64,000 nucleotides of DNA from Sweltsa coloradensis. Its lineage: Eukaryota; Arthropoda; Insecta; Plecoptera; Chloroperlidae. A program made the translations under genes and the position numbers. The DNA lies in NCBI GenBank assembly GCA_024449915.1, contig JAMZAV010000005.1, positions 1,116,001 through 1,180,000 of the forward strand. The letters are read 5' to 3'. The notes beneath the pieces were generated by a model that was not told the DNA's origin, did not search any database, and worked only from the letters and a program-made list of their open reading frames with translations. This document shows, piece by piece, positions 1 to 11,838 of this stretch (positions are counted from its first letter, which is position 1; every line of letters begins with the position of its first letter).

Positions 1-648
1 AACCATACTGACAGTTATCTACCGAGATTGGACAACATTTCACATTTACTATCAAGTTCAATAACTTTTTTAAACGTTTGAATTCAGTAAATGATTTCTT
101 AATAAAAAATAAAAAATCATAGCATAAAATCCCAACCGTGACCACGAACTGATGTCAGGAAAACATGTAGCTCGACATGGAGATACGCTTAAAATAGCAA
201 GAGGTAAATAGAGACTATGCACATTATAGAAGAACGGCGGGTGTGGGTGCTAATGTAAATCCTGCTTGCCAGTAAAGTAGCACACACACACCATTGGATT
301 GTGGGATCGCGCCAAAGAACGCATATCAGACTACATACGAAGCAATGCTGTTCAAATACAAGACTCAATCGAAATCGAAAACCTTTGGTACCCTGAATCT
401 ATGGAAGTGAAGTGCACCTCGCGGAACATTCTTCCCTTGAACAGACAAACCACTCGGTGTTGCGCAATCTTCACGAGCTCATTGAAATTTCACGAGTTCA
501 ATTCCCCGGTCGGAAGGTGGATGTCGGTATTGACAGACCTTGAACACTATTTTACAATTGTCCAATCGGGTAAAAAAGAGTAGGGAGAATGGAGAATAGG
601 ACGTTAATAAATAATAACAAGATTTCCTTCGTGTTATTTAAAAATGGG
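1..648. other. intergenic, no gene recognised
   Basis: AT-rich DNA. A 94-codon open frame on the + strand (299-583) matches nothing I recognise and lacks exon-like borders, so I do not call it. No RNA gene or clear repeat boundary is visible here. Confidence 0.5.
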
Positions 649-650
649 TA

Positions 651-1502
651 AAGGGAGACCGGGTCTAGTTGTTCCAGGGTTAAGTTGTCACAGCGCTATT
701 TTATCCTCAACAGTTGGTACTATGGCAACGTTTCTATAACTGAGGTGCTAGTTTTATCTGGATCGGCCGAGGGGTTTACTTTTTAAAAAGGAAACAGTGT
801 TTTTCAGTCAAGAAAGAATTTTTTTGTGGTTTCAGAACATTGTGTTGTACTTAGTATGTTCAAAATATATACTGATGAACATTTATATTATCAAAATATA
901 TGTAATTACTCCAAACAACAAAAATTGCATCACAATCAAAACATAATTCTTGAACACACACTTCACGTGATTATCAAATGTGTTTTGGGTCAAGTTGTCT
1001 CATGTGTATTGGGTCAAGTTGTCACAAGCTGTAAAACGTTGTTTTAAAGTTAGGTCTGATAATGCCTCGAAATTACAAAAAGAAGACGCAAAGAGGAGAA
1101 ATTGAACAATATGAATTACTTTTGGCAATTTGGCAAAACAAATTTAAAAAAATAAAATAATCGCCTGCGGTCCTATTTATGGGGGGCTCTTCCCCCCATA
1201 CCCCCCGTGCCTTTCCCACGGTTATGTACTAGATCCGCCACTGGTGGAGGGCATGTTAGCATGTGTTTCAAACTTCTGAACATGTGTCAACTAACCCCAA
1301 ATACTGTAACAACTTACCCCATGTGCGGGGCAAGTTGTCACAGTTACAAGCTTTTTTTTAAAAATACAACAAAATACAAATACAATAAAACTGGTATTTA
1401 TAAAATGATTTTCTTTTGTGTAAAACATTCCGTTTGTTAGTAATAGTAAAAATTCCCACATAAATGTTGAAAAGTGTGACAACTATTATACCCGGTCTCC
1501 CC
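651..1502 (+). mobile_element. pogo/Tigger-like DNA transposon, internally deleted
   Basis: The ends form an imperfect terminal inverted repeat sharing GGGAGACCGGGT: it reads inwards from 653 on the + strand and from about 1501 on the - strand. The element is flanked by TA on both sides (649-650 and 1503-1504), the target duplication of the Tc1/mariner/pogo superfamily. Inside, a short frame at 1062-1160 starts MPRNYKKKTQRG, which resembles the N-terminus of pogo/Tigger-type transposases, and then runs into a stop. The motif AAGTTGTCACA and close variants recur near 682, 992, 1016 and 1332, and inverted near 1476. These may be transposase-binding subterminal repeats. The element is far too short for a full transposase, so it is a deletion derivative that would need a helper in trans. 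Superfamily assignment is firm from TA plus the N-terminus; the family name is inference. Confidence 0.7.
1062..1160 (+). pseudogene. truncated pogo-like transposase N-terminus
   Basis: A 32-codon frame begins ATG CCT CGA AAT TAC and ends in TAA. The first twelve residues, MPRNYKKKTQRG, match the basic start of pogo/Tigger/Jerky-type transposases, which normally continues into a CENP-B-like helix-turn-helix. Here the next residues still read like a helix, but the frame ends after 32 residues in a K-rich, A-rich stretch. Neither the DDE catalytic domain nor the second DNA-binding domain is present before the right terminal repeat. It lies inside the TIR-bounded element at 651-1502, so I treat it as a transposase remnant rather than a host gene. 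Confidence 0.6.
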
Positions 1503-1504
1503 TA

Positions 1505-4035
1505 CTAATAAAATAGTTCGGATGTGAGCCGAGCAGCACGCCCTGTGCGTGTATGCGTGTTGGGTATGGTGCACGATCGATTACTTCTAGAATTCTACTG
1601 AAACGGCCACCGAAAATGGCTTAGTGCTCATAACAAACTGGCCAAATCACACAGGACGGCATGTTAAGGGTTTTCTGTACATACCTTTCAAAAGTACAAC
1701 TTAGATCGTAGCAATGACACAAAAGAATGAAAAAATAATTTTCATGTGGAACAATTTGGGCATTAATATTGAAGATATTACCAAAATCGACGGATTTCAC
1801 CCAAATAAAGGAATGTACTTCGATTTTGAACTAAATTTATAGACGTTTAACATCGCCTCATTACGTGTGACGAAATTAATTTGTATTTAAATGGGTTTTC
1901 TTAAAGCGACCATGTTTAAATCTCCCACTTTTTACGCCTCCCCATGATGAGAAATAACCTTGTATATATTCCCATATCCGTAGTGATACGGGGATTATAT
2001 TCAGTGAACCAACTGATCGATAAGATGACAGGTTTTACTGTTATAGTATTGTCTGCCCTACTGAAGCATGCGTTCATTTAGGATACCTGTATCCTGATGC
2101 AGTAGTGTCATACTCATTGAAGGAATTAGCTATTGGTCAAACTCAATGTGTGTAACACCTTGTTTTGAAGATTTAGTGGAGACTAAAATCAATATGGAAG
2201 TGACCAATAGTTGGTAGAGAGTGAAGTCGTTGTATGTCCTATCCGCATGTGTACATCTATGGTACCTGTATGTAATTGAGCATACATTTGGCATTTGGAT
2301 CGTGTCCACCTTTCCGCCGAGGCTTGCATGATCATTATAGACTTCATCTTCTTGTTATTGTGCATAATTCTTCTTCGGATCACCTCCCGCAGTTCTACTG
2401 TGCACTTGCACTGTGTCGTATGTGCACACCGAATAATGCAATTTACGAAATGTAGAGTGGAATGTGTTCATAGAAAAACGTAATTGTTCGTGTTGGAGGG
2501 GGGAGGAAGTGACCTATTACAATGGGTATTCGGTGTGACACTCTGTCCCTGAATTGTGACAGTACATTTGCTCACTTCCTGTGTAGCATAAACTGGAGAA
2601 TAACTTTTAATCAGATAACACCTTTTTTTACTCAAAAACCTTTCGGGTTGGACGCCTGAATAACAAATACCAGTACAAAACTTCACCTCCCACCTCGCCA
2701 CTGTGTGTGTCTTATGTGACACTCCAGAGCAGCCACTGATAGGCGCAAACGTAGGCAAACTTGAGACGTGGCCTTGCAGCAACCGACATAATATGCTTGA
2801 CATTCTTTCTGTCTAGTAATTCAAGCATTACTCTTTAAATCCTCTGTAATTTGCTTAGCAGATCAAACGCCCTGTGGTTTGAAAGGGAGACCGACGTATC
2901 ATCACATGCAGTGCAATGAGGGTCATCGTGTTTACCAGTTTCTCACCTGCAACATTTAAAATATATTTTAGTACGTATACAAGGATATCATTTTAATTAT
3001 TCTGACATATTTTCACTCCTGATTCAACGAAAGTGACTTTTTAAGAATTTTGATTATGTATTTGTTTCAAATGGGGATGATCCTACAGTGGCCGATAACT
3101 TCGAGCACCCAAATACTTACAGTTGCCTATATAGTTGTCGTTTCAAAGTAGACATTAATAGTTATCCCAGTGACAGAACGTTCAAAATCAATGCCCTAAT
3201 AGCAGCAATCTTCAGGGACCGCAGCTTAGTTGTAATTGAATCGATGCTAAGTGTATTGTACGGGGAAACTGCGGCAGGGGCCTTGCAGAACTTAGAAGGC
3301 CGGAGTTCGACTCTCGCCAGTTCTTCACTGAAGGCGTAGTGTAGGCCTACTCTATTACCTGTGCTGAAGGCTTTCCATGGAAGACGCGGTTCCAAGGTAT
3401 ACCTACTAACACGCGATAGTTTTCATCACACTATTTCACATATTATTATAGTATAGGACTAGACTAGATAGCTTATTTCGTTTCACTTGTAGTGCTAAAA
3501 CGAAAGAGATGGGTTTTAAAGTAAAGTAACTGATTATTAATATTACTATTTAAAATATTTACTTAAATATGTAGTTCATTGTTGTGACTGCATCTATGTA
3601 ATTAGATTTATTTAGTTGTCCTCAGTTTTTATAACTGAATAGGATAGACGTTAAAAAAATAAATAAAAAAATAAAAAATAAAATGATACATTGTTGTGTC
3701 TCGAACCATATTTTGTTTTTCTAATTACCGGTAAATCTTGCATCATTATGCTTGATGCTGCAATTGATTCATAGGGCGAAATTGTTATAAAATGTACACT
3801 TATTGCTAATTATTTCTCATATACAAATTGGCAATGTTGGATTGATTTGTTAGGAAGATAGATAAAATTGTTTAAGTTTGGCCAACTTTTGGAAGTTTCC
3901 AGTAGAACGTGTCAAGAGATGAAATTTTATTATCTGAATAAAGCTAGTTAATTCTAATGCTGGACTTTACGGGTGAATATTGATTATGTCTTCAAAGAGT
4001 AAATTAGTTTCGCAAGCAATCTTTTAATAATTTTT
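1505..4035. other. intergenic, no gene recognised
   Basis: No coding exon or complete transposon could be delimited. The stretch near 3266-3330 has a weak tRNA-like box B (GGAGTTCGACTCTCGCC) and may be a worn tRNA-derived repeat. A run of A-rich sequence near 3650-3680 could be the tail of an old retroposon. Confidence 0.4.
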
Positions 4036-4080
4036 GTAGGAAGCCTGTCCAGGGTGCAATTCATGCCCCTCTTTGTCTAG
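4036..4080 (-). repeat. SINE 3' fragment
   Basis: Read on the - strand, the core GCACCCTGGACAGGCTTCC matches the 3' part of the tRNA-derived SINEs at 6530-6720 and 56561-56790. The 5' tRNA-like head is absent, so this is a truncated or overwritten copy. Confidence 0.5.
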
Positions 4081-5552
4081 GTGTCTAACTAGGTATGTTG
4101 CGGATAGGACAACTGTGAAGGGATTTCCAGTCTACTTCCTGTCACCGATACGGGTCACATTTTTGATTTGGATCAGATTTACAAAATCTATATCTGGTTC
4201 TAGGAATATGTCATACTTCATTCTTGAATATTGGCTCGCATGGTTAATCAACCCATAACAACCGAAATACGTTTTGAAATTCAAATTGAAAAGTTCGTTA
4301 ATCCTCTAGTGGGATCTAACCTGTTAGTTTATCATATCGACCCAGTCAGCCGTGCTGCGAACACAACGTGAGAACTAGGGAGAGTTTCGTTTATTTAGAT
4401 AATGATATATAAATTTAAATATTCATCTAGCTATACATTCGCATTGTCTTGTCATATTGGGCATTACTTGAATTTAACTCTAGGGTTGAGGAGGGGGGGG
4501 GGGGATTCCCTATTCAGACCTTCTTTAAATCATTTTTAAGTGTGAGTTCTAATATATTTATGATGGCTGCCTACAAAAATGTCCACAGCAAAACGCACTA
4601 CCAAAGATGATTGTATATCATTGATTTAAGTTTTTGTGATGTGATGTGATTTGTCTAAATGGTTTCCAAGACTTCCGCTATTACAGATTATATACAACAA
4701 TACGACTCGACTAGTACCGAAGTGAGTTTACGCTCCATGCGGGCAATGTGCCAGCACTTTCCTGTAAGAACAATGCGATAATCAAAGTTAGTTTATATGC
4801 CGTCGGTATTTTAGTTCTTGTAATTTTTAAATCTTTTTATATAAGGAAAATCGTCTAATGTTTCAAAGTAATGTGATATATTTAGCCATAACCGTTGATA
4901 TTAAAATTTTCAAAGCAAATAAATTGACAATAAGAATAACTCGAGATTAAAAAAATTAAAAATCACTTTCTAGCAAAATTAAGCAATCTGTTGAACAAGG
5001 AGGGGGAGGGACCACACACAACATCATGTACGCGCATTGTAAGTGGCTAAAATTAAAAATTACCTACTTTTAAATCTTGAATGTGTTAACAATATTTTAA
5101 CGATTACAATAATACGTTACAGTTACACATTGATTTAATCCCTATACCTATACCTATAGACTCTCTTTAAAATACAGGAATCAAGCGAATGGCTTCCAAA
5201 CAAGTTTCGTCTTCTTGAGTTGACCTACTCTGTGACTCTGTGATCCTCAAAGTAGCTGAACACCCTTCAAGAACAGATTAATAATATACAGCATTCCAAG
5301 GTCCGAGTCAGTACATCCCATTAACTCTAACAATAAGCAGTTACTTTAAATCATTGTGACATCTTAAATGTCAGGAGGGTCACTAGGTGTCGCAGCTGTG
5401 CTCCGAAACGTAATTGTTCATGTGCGAGTGCACACCAGCTAATAAATAATGGAACAGATGCAGGGACTGACAATAATTATTGGCATTACGATGTCATCAT
5501 TTCGAAACTATTAAAGCTATATTTAAAAGAGAAGAAGAAAGATATTGAAGGA
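4081..5552. other. intergenic, no gene recognised
   Basis: AT-rich sequence with a G run at about 4494-4503. No exon, RNA gene or bounded mobile element was recognised. Confidence 0.4.
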
Positions 5553-6345
<793 letters not shown>

Positions 6346-6352
6346 TCATCAT

Positions 6353-6353
<1 letters not shown>

Positions 6354-6449
<96 letters not shown>
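6354..6449. repeat. (ATT)n microsatellite
   Basis: About 32 near-perfect ATT/TTA units. It sits just downstream of the second copy of the GGTGGAGGTGCCGGGTA unit. Poly-Leu and poly-Tyr open frames here are artefacts. Confidence 0.95.
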
Positions 6450-6450
<1 letters not shown>

Positions 6451-6529
6451 AAAAATTGATTCATAGCAGTAGTACATGGATATTATTGCAATTTCCTCAT
6501 CATTTATAAATCCACATAATTAACCGACA

Positions 6530-6720
6530 GTGTTGGCTCAAGCGTAAAGCGCGAGACTCAGATTCGGGAGGTTCAGGATTCGAATCCCGTCACCGAAAAT
6601 CCTGACTGAAAGTTTTATCCGATGGTTTCACAATTGTCCACTTCAAAATATCTAGTTCGACCTGACTAGGGGCATGCATTGCACCCTGGGCAGTGCATGG
6701 GCAGGCTTCCTACGGGATTG
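6530..6720 (+). mobile_element. tRNA-derived SINE
   Basis: The head reads GGCTCAAGCGTAAAGCG, a box-A-like RNA polymerase III promoter, followed about 30 bp later by GGATTCGAATCCCGTC, a good box B. The body continues AATCCTGACTGAAAG and ends with GCACCCTGGGCAGTGC and GGCTTCCTAC. The same order of blocks occurs at 56561-56790 (+) and on the - strand at 11600-11838. This shows a dispersed family rather than a real tRNA gene, since no cloverleaf closes. Non-autonomous; it would depend on a LINE for reverse transcription. Confidence 0.7.
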
Positions 6721-7281
6721 TTCTTTACTAATTGTATTTTTTTGCACAGATTTAAATATGTTTACTTCTCGTGTTATGTTTTGGAGGTAAAGTACTACAA
6801 ATTAATGATATTTTTGATGTATTTCGGTCTGTTTGGTGTTTGTGTGGCCCCAGCAGCATCTGTGATGAGTATTCGCACTCCCCCACTCCCGCTTCTAACC
6901 CAGACCTTGTTGGCGCGGCTGCAGACAGAAATAAAACAGACGGTCCGGGGGCTTCACTTATTTTCAGACGCTTTCCTTTTGGGCGCAAAAAACGAAGATC
7001 CCTTTTCAAATTGCTACCCGTCAACGCAACCGCCGAAATTAGTACAACAACAAGACTTCGAGTAATTGAAGTAAATTATAGGTAAAACGTGACTTTCGTC
7101 TAGAAGAAAATATAGGAGTCGTGTTTGACATTATTTTAAATATTCATAAATATTTGTAAATAACTTTTAAATGTCATTGCCAACAATTTAAACAATACAC
7201 TGATTTAAGAGCAATTGAAATTATTATTATTATTATTGGAAACATCCAACTTCCAAACGTTTAAAATGCATGCAACTTAAT
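6721..7281. other. intergenic, no gene recognised
   Basis: Two overlapping open frames of 128 and 104 codons (6679-7085) share no recognisable domain and are not supported. No repeat boundary was found. Confidence 0.35.
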
Positions 7282-7886
7282 TGGATGAGCGTAGCGAGCG
7301 AAGCGAAGATCCATTCTACTACACTGGAGAAATAAATCTGATTTTTTCTTTCTTTTTTTCTGTTTGTATTTTTGTGTGTTTGTTAACACGATTTCGGCTA
7401 AACCGATACTCCAATTGTGATGAAATTTTGTGGAGGCCTTCGAAATCTCTGAACTTAGAACTGCCACGTTTTTGAGCGCAATCGAAAAATTATTTCTCAT
7501 GAAAATATTACGATTTTTTTCGATTTAAAAAAAAAATCTTCGGCTTATAACACCTACATGTCTTATCCGATTGTAATGAATTTTCACAGAACCTTAATTT
7601 TATGAATTAATGTATTCGTGTGAAACTTGAGTGCAATCAAAAAATTATTTCTCGTGAAAATCGCAATTTTACGCTTTTTTCGTTTTTTTTTTTAAATTCT
7701 TCGACTTATAACACCTACATGCTTTATCCGATTGTAATGATTTTTTCACAGAACCTTAATTTTATGAATTAATATATTCGTGTGAAATTTGAGCGCAATC
7801 AAAAAATTATTTATCCTGAAAATCGCAATTTTCCAATTACGCTCATCCAACAACGCGCCTGAAAAACCGTTTGCGAAGCTTCCTAG
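7282..7886 (+). mobile_element. Helentron-like non-autonomous element, copy A
   Basis: Begins TGGATGAGCG and ends CCTAG, flanked on both sides by T, which fits insertion into a TT dinucleotide as in Helentron/Helitron2 elements. Near the 3' end lies CGCTCATCCA, the inverse of the 5' start, about 40 bp inside the end: an asymmetric terminal inverted repeat. The body contains an internal tandem duplication of period about 161 bp, in which CTTATAACACCTACATG starts at 7544 and again at 7705. It is the most diverged of the four copies and encodes nothing. Confidence 0.65.
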
Positions 7887-8556
7887 TTTATATACGTTAC
7901 AGTTCGGCCTTATTCTGTTCGAGGTATAGTCACACCGCAAACTATTCTCCTCTAGACTCGACTATCCTGACCTACCTTCCTCTACCTACAAACTCTATGT
8001 TACTCATTTCAAATTTCTTTCTTCCATACTCGTTCTATTACCTATGCTCAGAGCAAACGCTACTTGGTCAACGTTTACTTTTTATGCGTCCCTGTGTAAA
8101 TATAGGCCCAGGCGCTGCGCCCAGCTGTTTGAACACAAACCACAAAGACGAGATTTTTTTCTATTATTTTACAACCTCTGAAAGTGCTCACAGCAGCGAC
8201 TTAGTATAACATAAGCACGTGCAAAGTACAGCTGTTATATTCTCACTCGTACAGATCTCTTGTCAAATGCCGCTCATTGCATCTAGCTTGCGATCTGATT
8301 TGCTGACTCTGCATACGCTGTTTGGGGACTTTCCGCTACTTTACAAATGTTGAATATACTACACAGGGAGCTAGCAAATACGCTGGGCATTTGGGCTCGA
8401 ATTCAAATCGAAATAAGATTTTTTTTAAAGTAATTGCTTATAAAGTAGAAGAAAATAATGTTCATTTGCATTTAGCTAACAGTATTTTATTATTATATTT
8501 TAATCCGAGTACATGAAATTTGTACACTTCTACCCTCTCTGTTTTCCCAAATTTAT
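7887..8556. other. spacer between Helentron-like copies
   Basis: No gene recognised. A 112-codon open frame (7871-8209) overlaps the end of copy A and has no identifiable domain. Confidence 0.35.
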
Positions 8557-9044
8557 TGGATGAGAGAAGCGAAGACTTCAATTTCACTGACCCCCAAAAG
8601 ATTTAGCTCGGCTGTTTTTTTTTTGTTTTTTTTTCTGTTTGTTCACTCTTTACCGGGCAAACGGCATGTGCGATCTTGATGAAAATTGGAGGGGACCTTC
8701 GAAATCACTGAACTTAGACCTGCCACGTTTTTGGGTACAATCGAAGAAATATTTCTCATGAATATCATACTTAAACGATTTTTTTTTATTTTTAGTGCGA
8801 TATTTTCGTGACATTTGGGCCGATTCTGACCAAACGGTTGGGCCTACAACGTTCATATTTAACATGGAGAGTTTTTTTAGGTATATAATAACAATTAACA
8901 AGTAACAATAGAAACTTGAAAACAATCACCTACAATGCGTTCAAAAAATACTTACAAAAGTAAAGAGATCCCACGCAAACTAAAAACTTACAAAAAAGTT
9001 CACCCATCAACGCGACTAAAAACAGAGTTCGCGAAGCGGCCTAG
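8557..9044 (+). mobile_element. Helentron-like non-autonomous element, copy B
   Basis: Same structure as copies C and D: start TGGATGAG with a T before it, end GCGAAGCGGCCTAG with a T after it. The body shares the block GATGAAAATTGGAGGGGACC and the block GACATTTGGGCCGATTCTGA with copy C. It is about 80 bp shorter than C because of an internal deletion. Near the 3' end the inverted copy of the start is degraded to TTCACCCATCAA. Confidence 0.65.
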
Positions 9045-9651
9045 TAACTACTAAACTCTGTAACTAAACAACTATGGTTTGGTCGTCCAGCTTGTAACGG
9101 CGCGTCCTGATCATTGCTTTATCCCGTCGCTCGTAGCCTTCGCAGTCAGCAGAACAGATCGCCTATTGATGTATTTATATGCTTTGGACTTGGACCAGAG
9201 CTTTGGAATAAGTATTTCGTAACATGTGCGCTAGAGATTGTGTTTGAGTTTTATTCCGGAACTCGACTGTGGATAAAACTTTTCAAGTATAGTTAGAATA
9301 ATGATTTAGGGCGATTCGAAGTTTCAACAAGGAAACAATAATCAATGTTTCATTACTTTACGATCTAGACTAGTATGTGTGTGTGTGTAGGGGGGGGGGA
9401 GGGTACTAGATTGTCGCCTAAAAGCTGTGCGTTGTATTGGTGATATGACTGATATCTGGCGGGTGCATGGTGGATAATATCGATGATGGTCCTAACTTCT
9501 ACCTGACACACAAGCACGATGTTTTCAAATCTAGGTTAGGGCTGCGTGCTTTCAATGAGCTTGTGACGAGGTCGACATGCACTCGTAACCTCATGGGCTA
9601 AGCTTCTTCCTTCACGAGGGAGAAGAACTATTATTTATAATGTGGATTAAT
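9045..9651. other. spacer between Helentron-like copies
   Basis: No gene recognised. Contains a short GT run and a G run near 9370-9400. Confidence 0.35.
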
Positions 9652-10222
9652 TGGATGAGCGAAGCGAAGACTTCAATTTCACCAACCCCCAAAAAAATTA
9701 ACTCGGGTGTTTTTTTTTCTTCTTTTTTTTCTCTCTGTTTGTTTGTTTGCTCTCTACCGGGCAAACGGCATAAGCGATCTTGATGAAAATTGGAGGGGAC
9801 CTTCGAAATCTCTGAACTAAGACCTGCCACGTTTTTGGGTACAATCGAAGAAATATTTCTCATGAATATCGTAATTTTACGATTTTTTTCGATTTTAATG
9901 CGATATTTTCGTGACATTTGGGCCGATTCTGACCAAACGGGTGGGGCTATACAACGTTCATATTTTACAAGGACAATAAGGTTATGGTGATGTACCTTTT
10001 GAAAGAAAAAGTTAAAAAAGTTAGTTAGAAATAACGGTTTTAATATAAGTTTTTTGGTGTATATAATAACAATTAACAAGTAACAATAGAAACTTGACAA
10101 CAATCACCTACAATGCGTTCAAAAAGTTCTTGCAATAGTAAAGAGATCCCACGCAAACTAAAAACTTACAAAAAAGCTCATCCATCAACGCGACTAAAAA
10201 AAGCGTTAACGAAGCGGCCTAG
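9652..10222 (+). mobile_element. Helentron-like non-autonomous element, copy C
   Basis: The best preserved + strand copy. It starts TGGATGAGCGAAGCG and ends GAAGCGGCCTAG, with T on both flanks. The inverse of the start, GCTCATCCATCAACG, lies about 40 bp before the end. The 163-codon open frame read on the opposite strand here (9612-10103) is a by-product of the repeat, because its counterparts in copies B and D are broken differently. Confidence 0.7.
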
Positions 10223-10833
10223 TTTATATTAAATTATGACAGTATTTATAGAAATGTATATATTCCCAATCTTTTTAGTGTATGTCGAACCAAGTCGCTG
10301 TTCCTTAAAACAACGTGAAAGAACATCGGCTGCATGTGTGGAATACAGGTTGAACTGAAACTCGTAGCGACGTGTTATGTAAAGGTGTGAGTGTGACTTA
10401 ACACTTACATCACTTACAAGCGCCTGACACCTTCATTCACTGCAGCTCCAGGTTAAATAGGTCTCGTGCTTCCTACGGTATGCAAGTACTACACACACAA
10501 CAGTATGCAAGGTATTGCACTGTCTTAAGAGATGGTTATTTAATTGGTGTGTCCAAGACATAAGACAAGGTCACACAAAACGTTGCCTCTTCTAGATTTA
10601 CACGGCTTTACTCTTGGCCAGTCATTTGGATGGCTGGGTTTTTATTTTTATTTTTAACTCCTGAGCTACTGAGCAACTTTCTGACCTGCTGGCATTGACT
10701 AGGGGGTCTGAAACTAACTGCTCGCAAGAGACTCTTCCCAGTCCATGACTTAGAGAAGGAACAATGAGTTAACGTAACCTCCCACAGCTTGTCGTAACGA
10801 CAATAACGATAATGATAATTACGATGATAATAA
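10223..10833. other. spacer between Helentron-like copies
   Basis: No gene recognised in this stretch. Confidence 0.35.
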
Positions 10834-11398
10834 CTAGGCCGCTTCGCGAACGCTTTTTTTAGTCGCATTGATGGATGAGCTTTTTTGGAAGTTTTTAGTT
10901 TTGCGTGGGATCTCTTTACTTTTGCAAGTGCTTTTTGAATGCATTGTAGGTGATTGTTGTCAAGTTTCTATTGTGACTTGTTAATTGTTATTATACACCT
11001 CAAAAAACTCATATTAAAACCTTTATTCTATGGATTCTGGCTAACTTTTTCAACTTTTTCTTTCAAAAGGTACTACATCACCATAACCTTAATATCCATG
11101 TGAAATATGAACGTTGTAGCCCCACCCGTTTGGTCAGAATCGGACCAAATATCACAAAAATATCGCATTAATAGTCGAAAAAATCGTAAAAGTACGATAT
11201 TCATGAGAAATTTTTATACGATTATACCCAAAAACGTGGCAGGTCTAAGTTTAAAGATTTCGAAGGTACCCTCTAATTTTCATCAAAATTGCACATGCCG
11301 TTTGACCGGTAAAGCGCGAACAAACAGAAGAAAAAAAAACACCCGAGCAAATTTGTTTAGGGGGTCAGTGAAATTGAAGTCTTCGCTTCGCTCATCCA
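10834..11398 (-). mobile_element. Helentron-like non-autonomous element, copy D (inverted)
   Basis: Inverted relative to A-C. On the - strand it starts TGGATGAGCGAAGCG at 11398 and ends GCGAAGCGGCCTAG at 10834, again with T on both flanks. It is about as long as copy C and similar along its full length, so C and D are probably the youngest members. The 3' end contains TTCGCGAA, a perfect 8-bp palindrome that could form the terminal hairpin expected of rolling-circle elements. Confidence 0.7.
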
Positions 11399-11599
11399 AC
11401 TACTACATGATTTAATAATGCTGTTGAATAGGATAGACAAAGTAACTAAGTTTGTCATAAAACAAATATCTTTTTCATGGCGCCCAACAACAATTAATAA
11501 AGTTTGTTTGTTCTGAGTACCTGATATATGAATTGACAACAGCCTCGGAATCCAGGGTTCGATCCGCTGTCGAGATCATCTCAGTTACAATGATATGAT

Positions 11600-11838
11600 C
11601 CATAAACTACACCTCAGATTTGCCATGTATGGTCGACCCTCTTCAGGGGATCAACTATAGGTATAATTAGGGATTAGGTCAATTGGGAAATAAATCACCG
11701 AGGGCTGTTTCAGAGAAGCCAATCCCAGCATTCACTGAAGGAAACCTCGGACAAACCTTTTAGTCAGGATTGCCGGTGACGGGATTCGAACCCGTTACCT
11801 CATGAAGCAGAGTTACACGCGTTGCGCATGAGCCACCA
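11600..11838 (-). mobile_element. tRNA-derived SINE, inverted copy
   Basis: On the - strand the head reads TGGCTCATGCGCAACGCG (box-A-like) and then GGGTTCGAATCCCGTCACCG (consensus box B). The body AATCCTGACTAAAAGG and ACAGCCCTCGG is shared with the + strand copies. The 3' end is uncertain. Its box B is the best of the family in this window. Confidence 0.65.

Noticed and set aside
9612..10103. 163-codon frame on the - strand
   Set aside because: Lies inside a Helentron-like repeat; the same region in the other copies is broken and shows no domain.
11760..11838. Possible tRNA gene (good A and B boxes)
   Set aside because: No acceptor stem or cloverleaf closes, and the downstream body is shared with other SINE copies.
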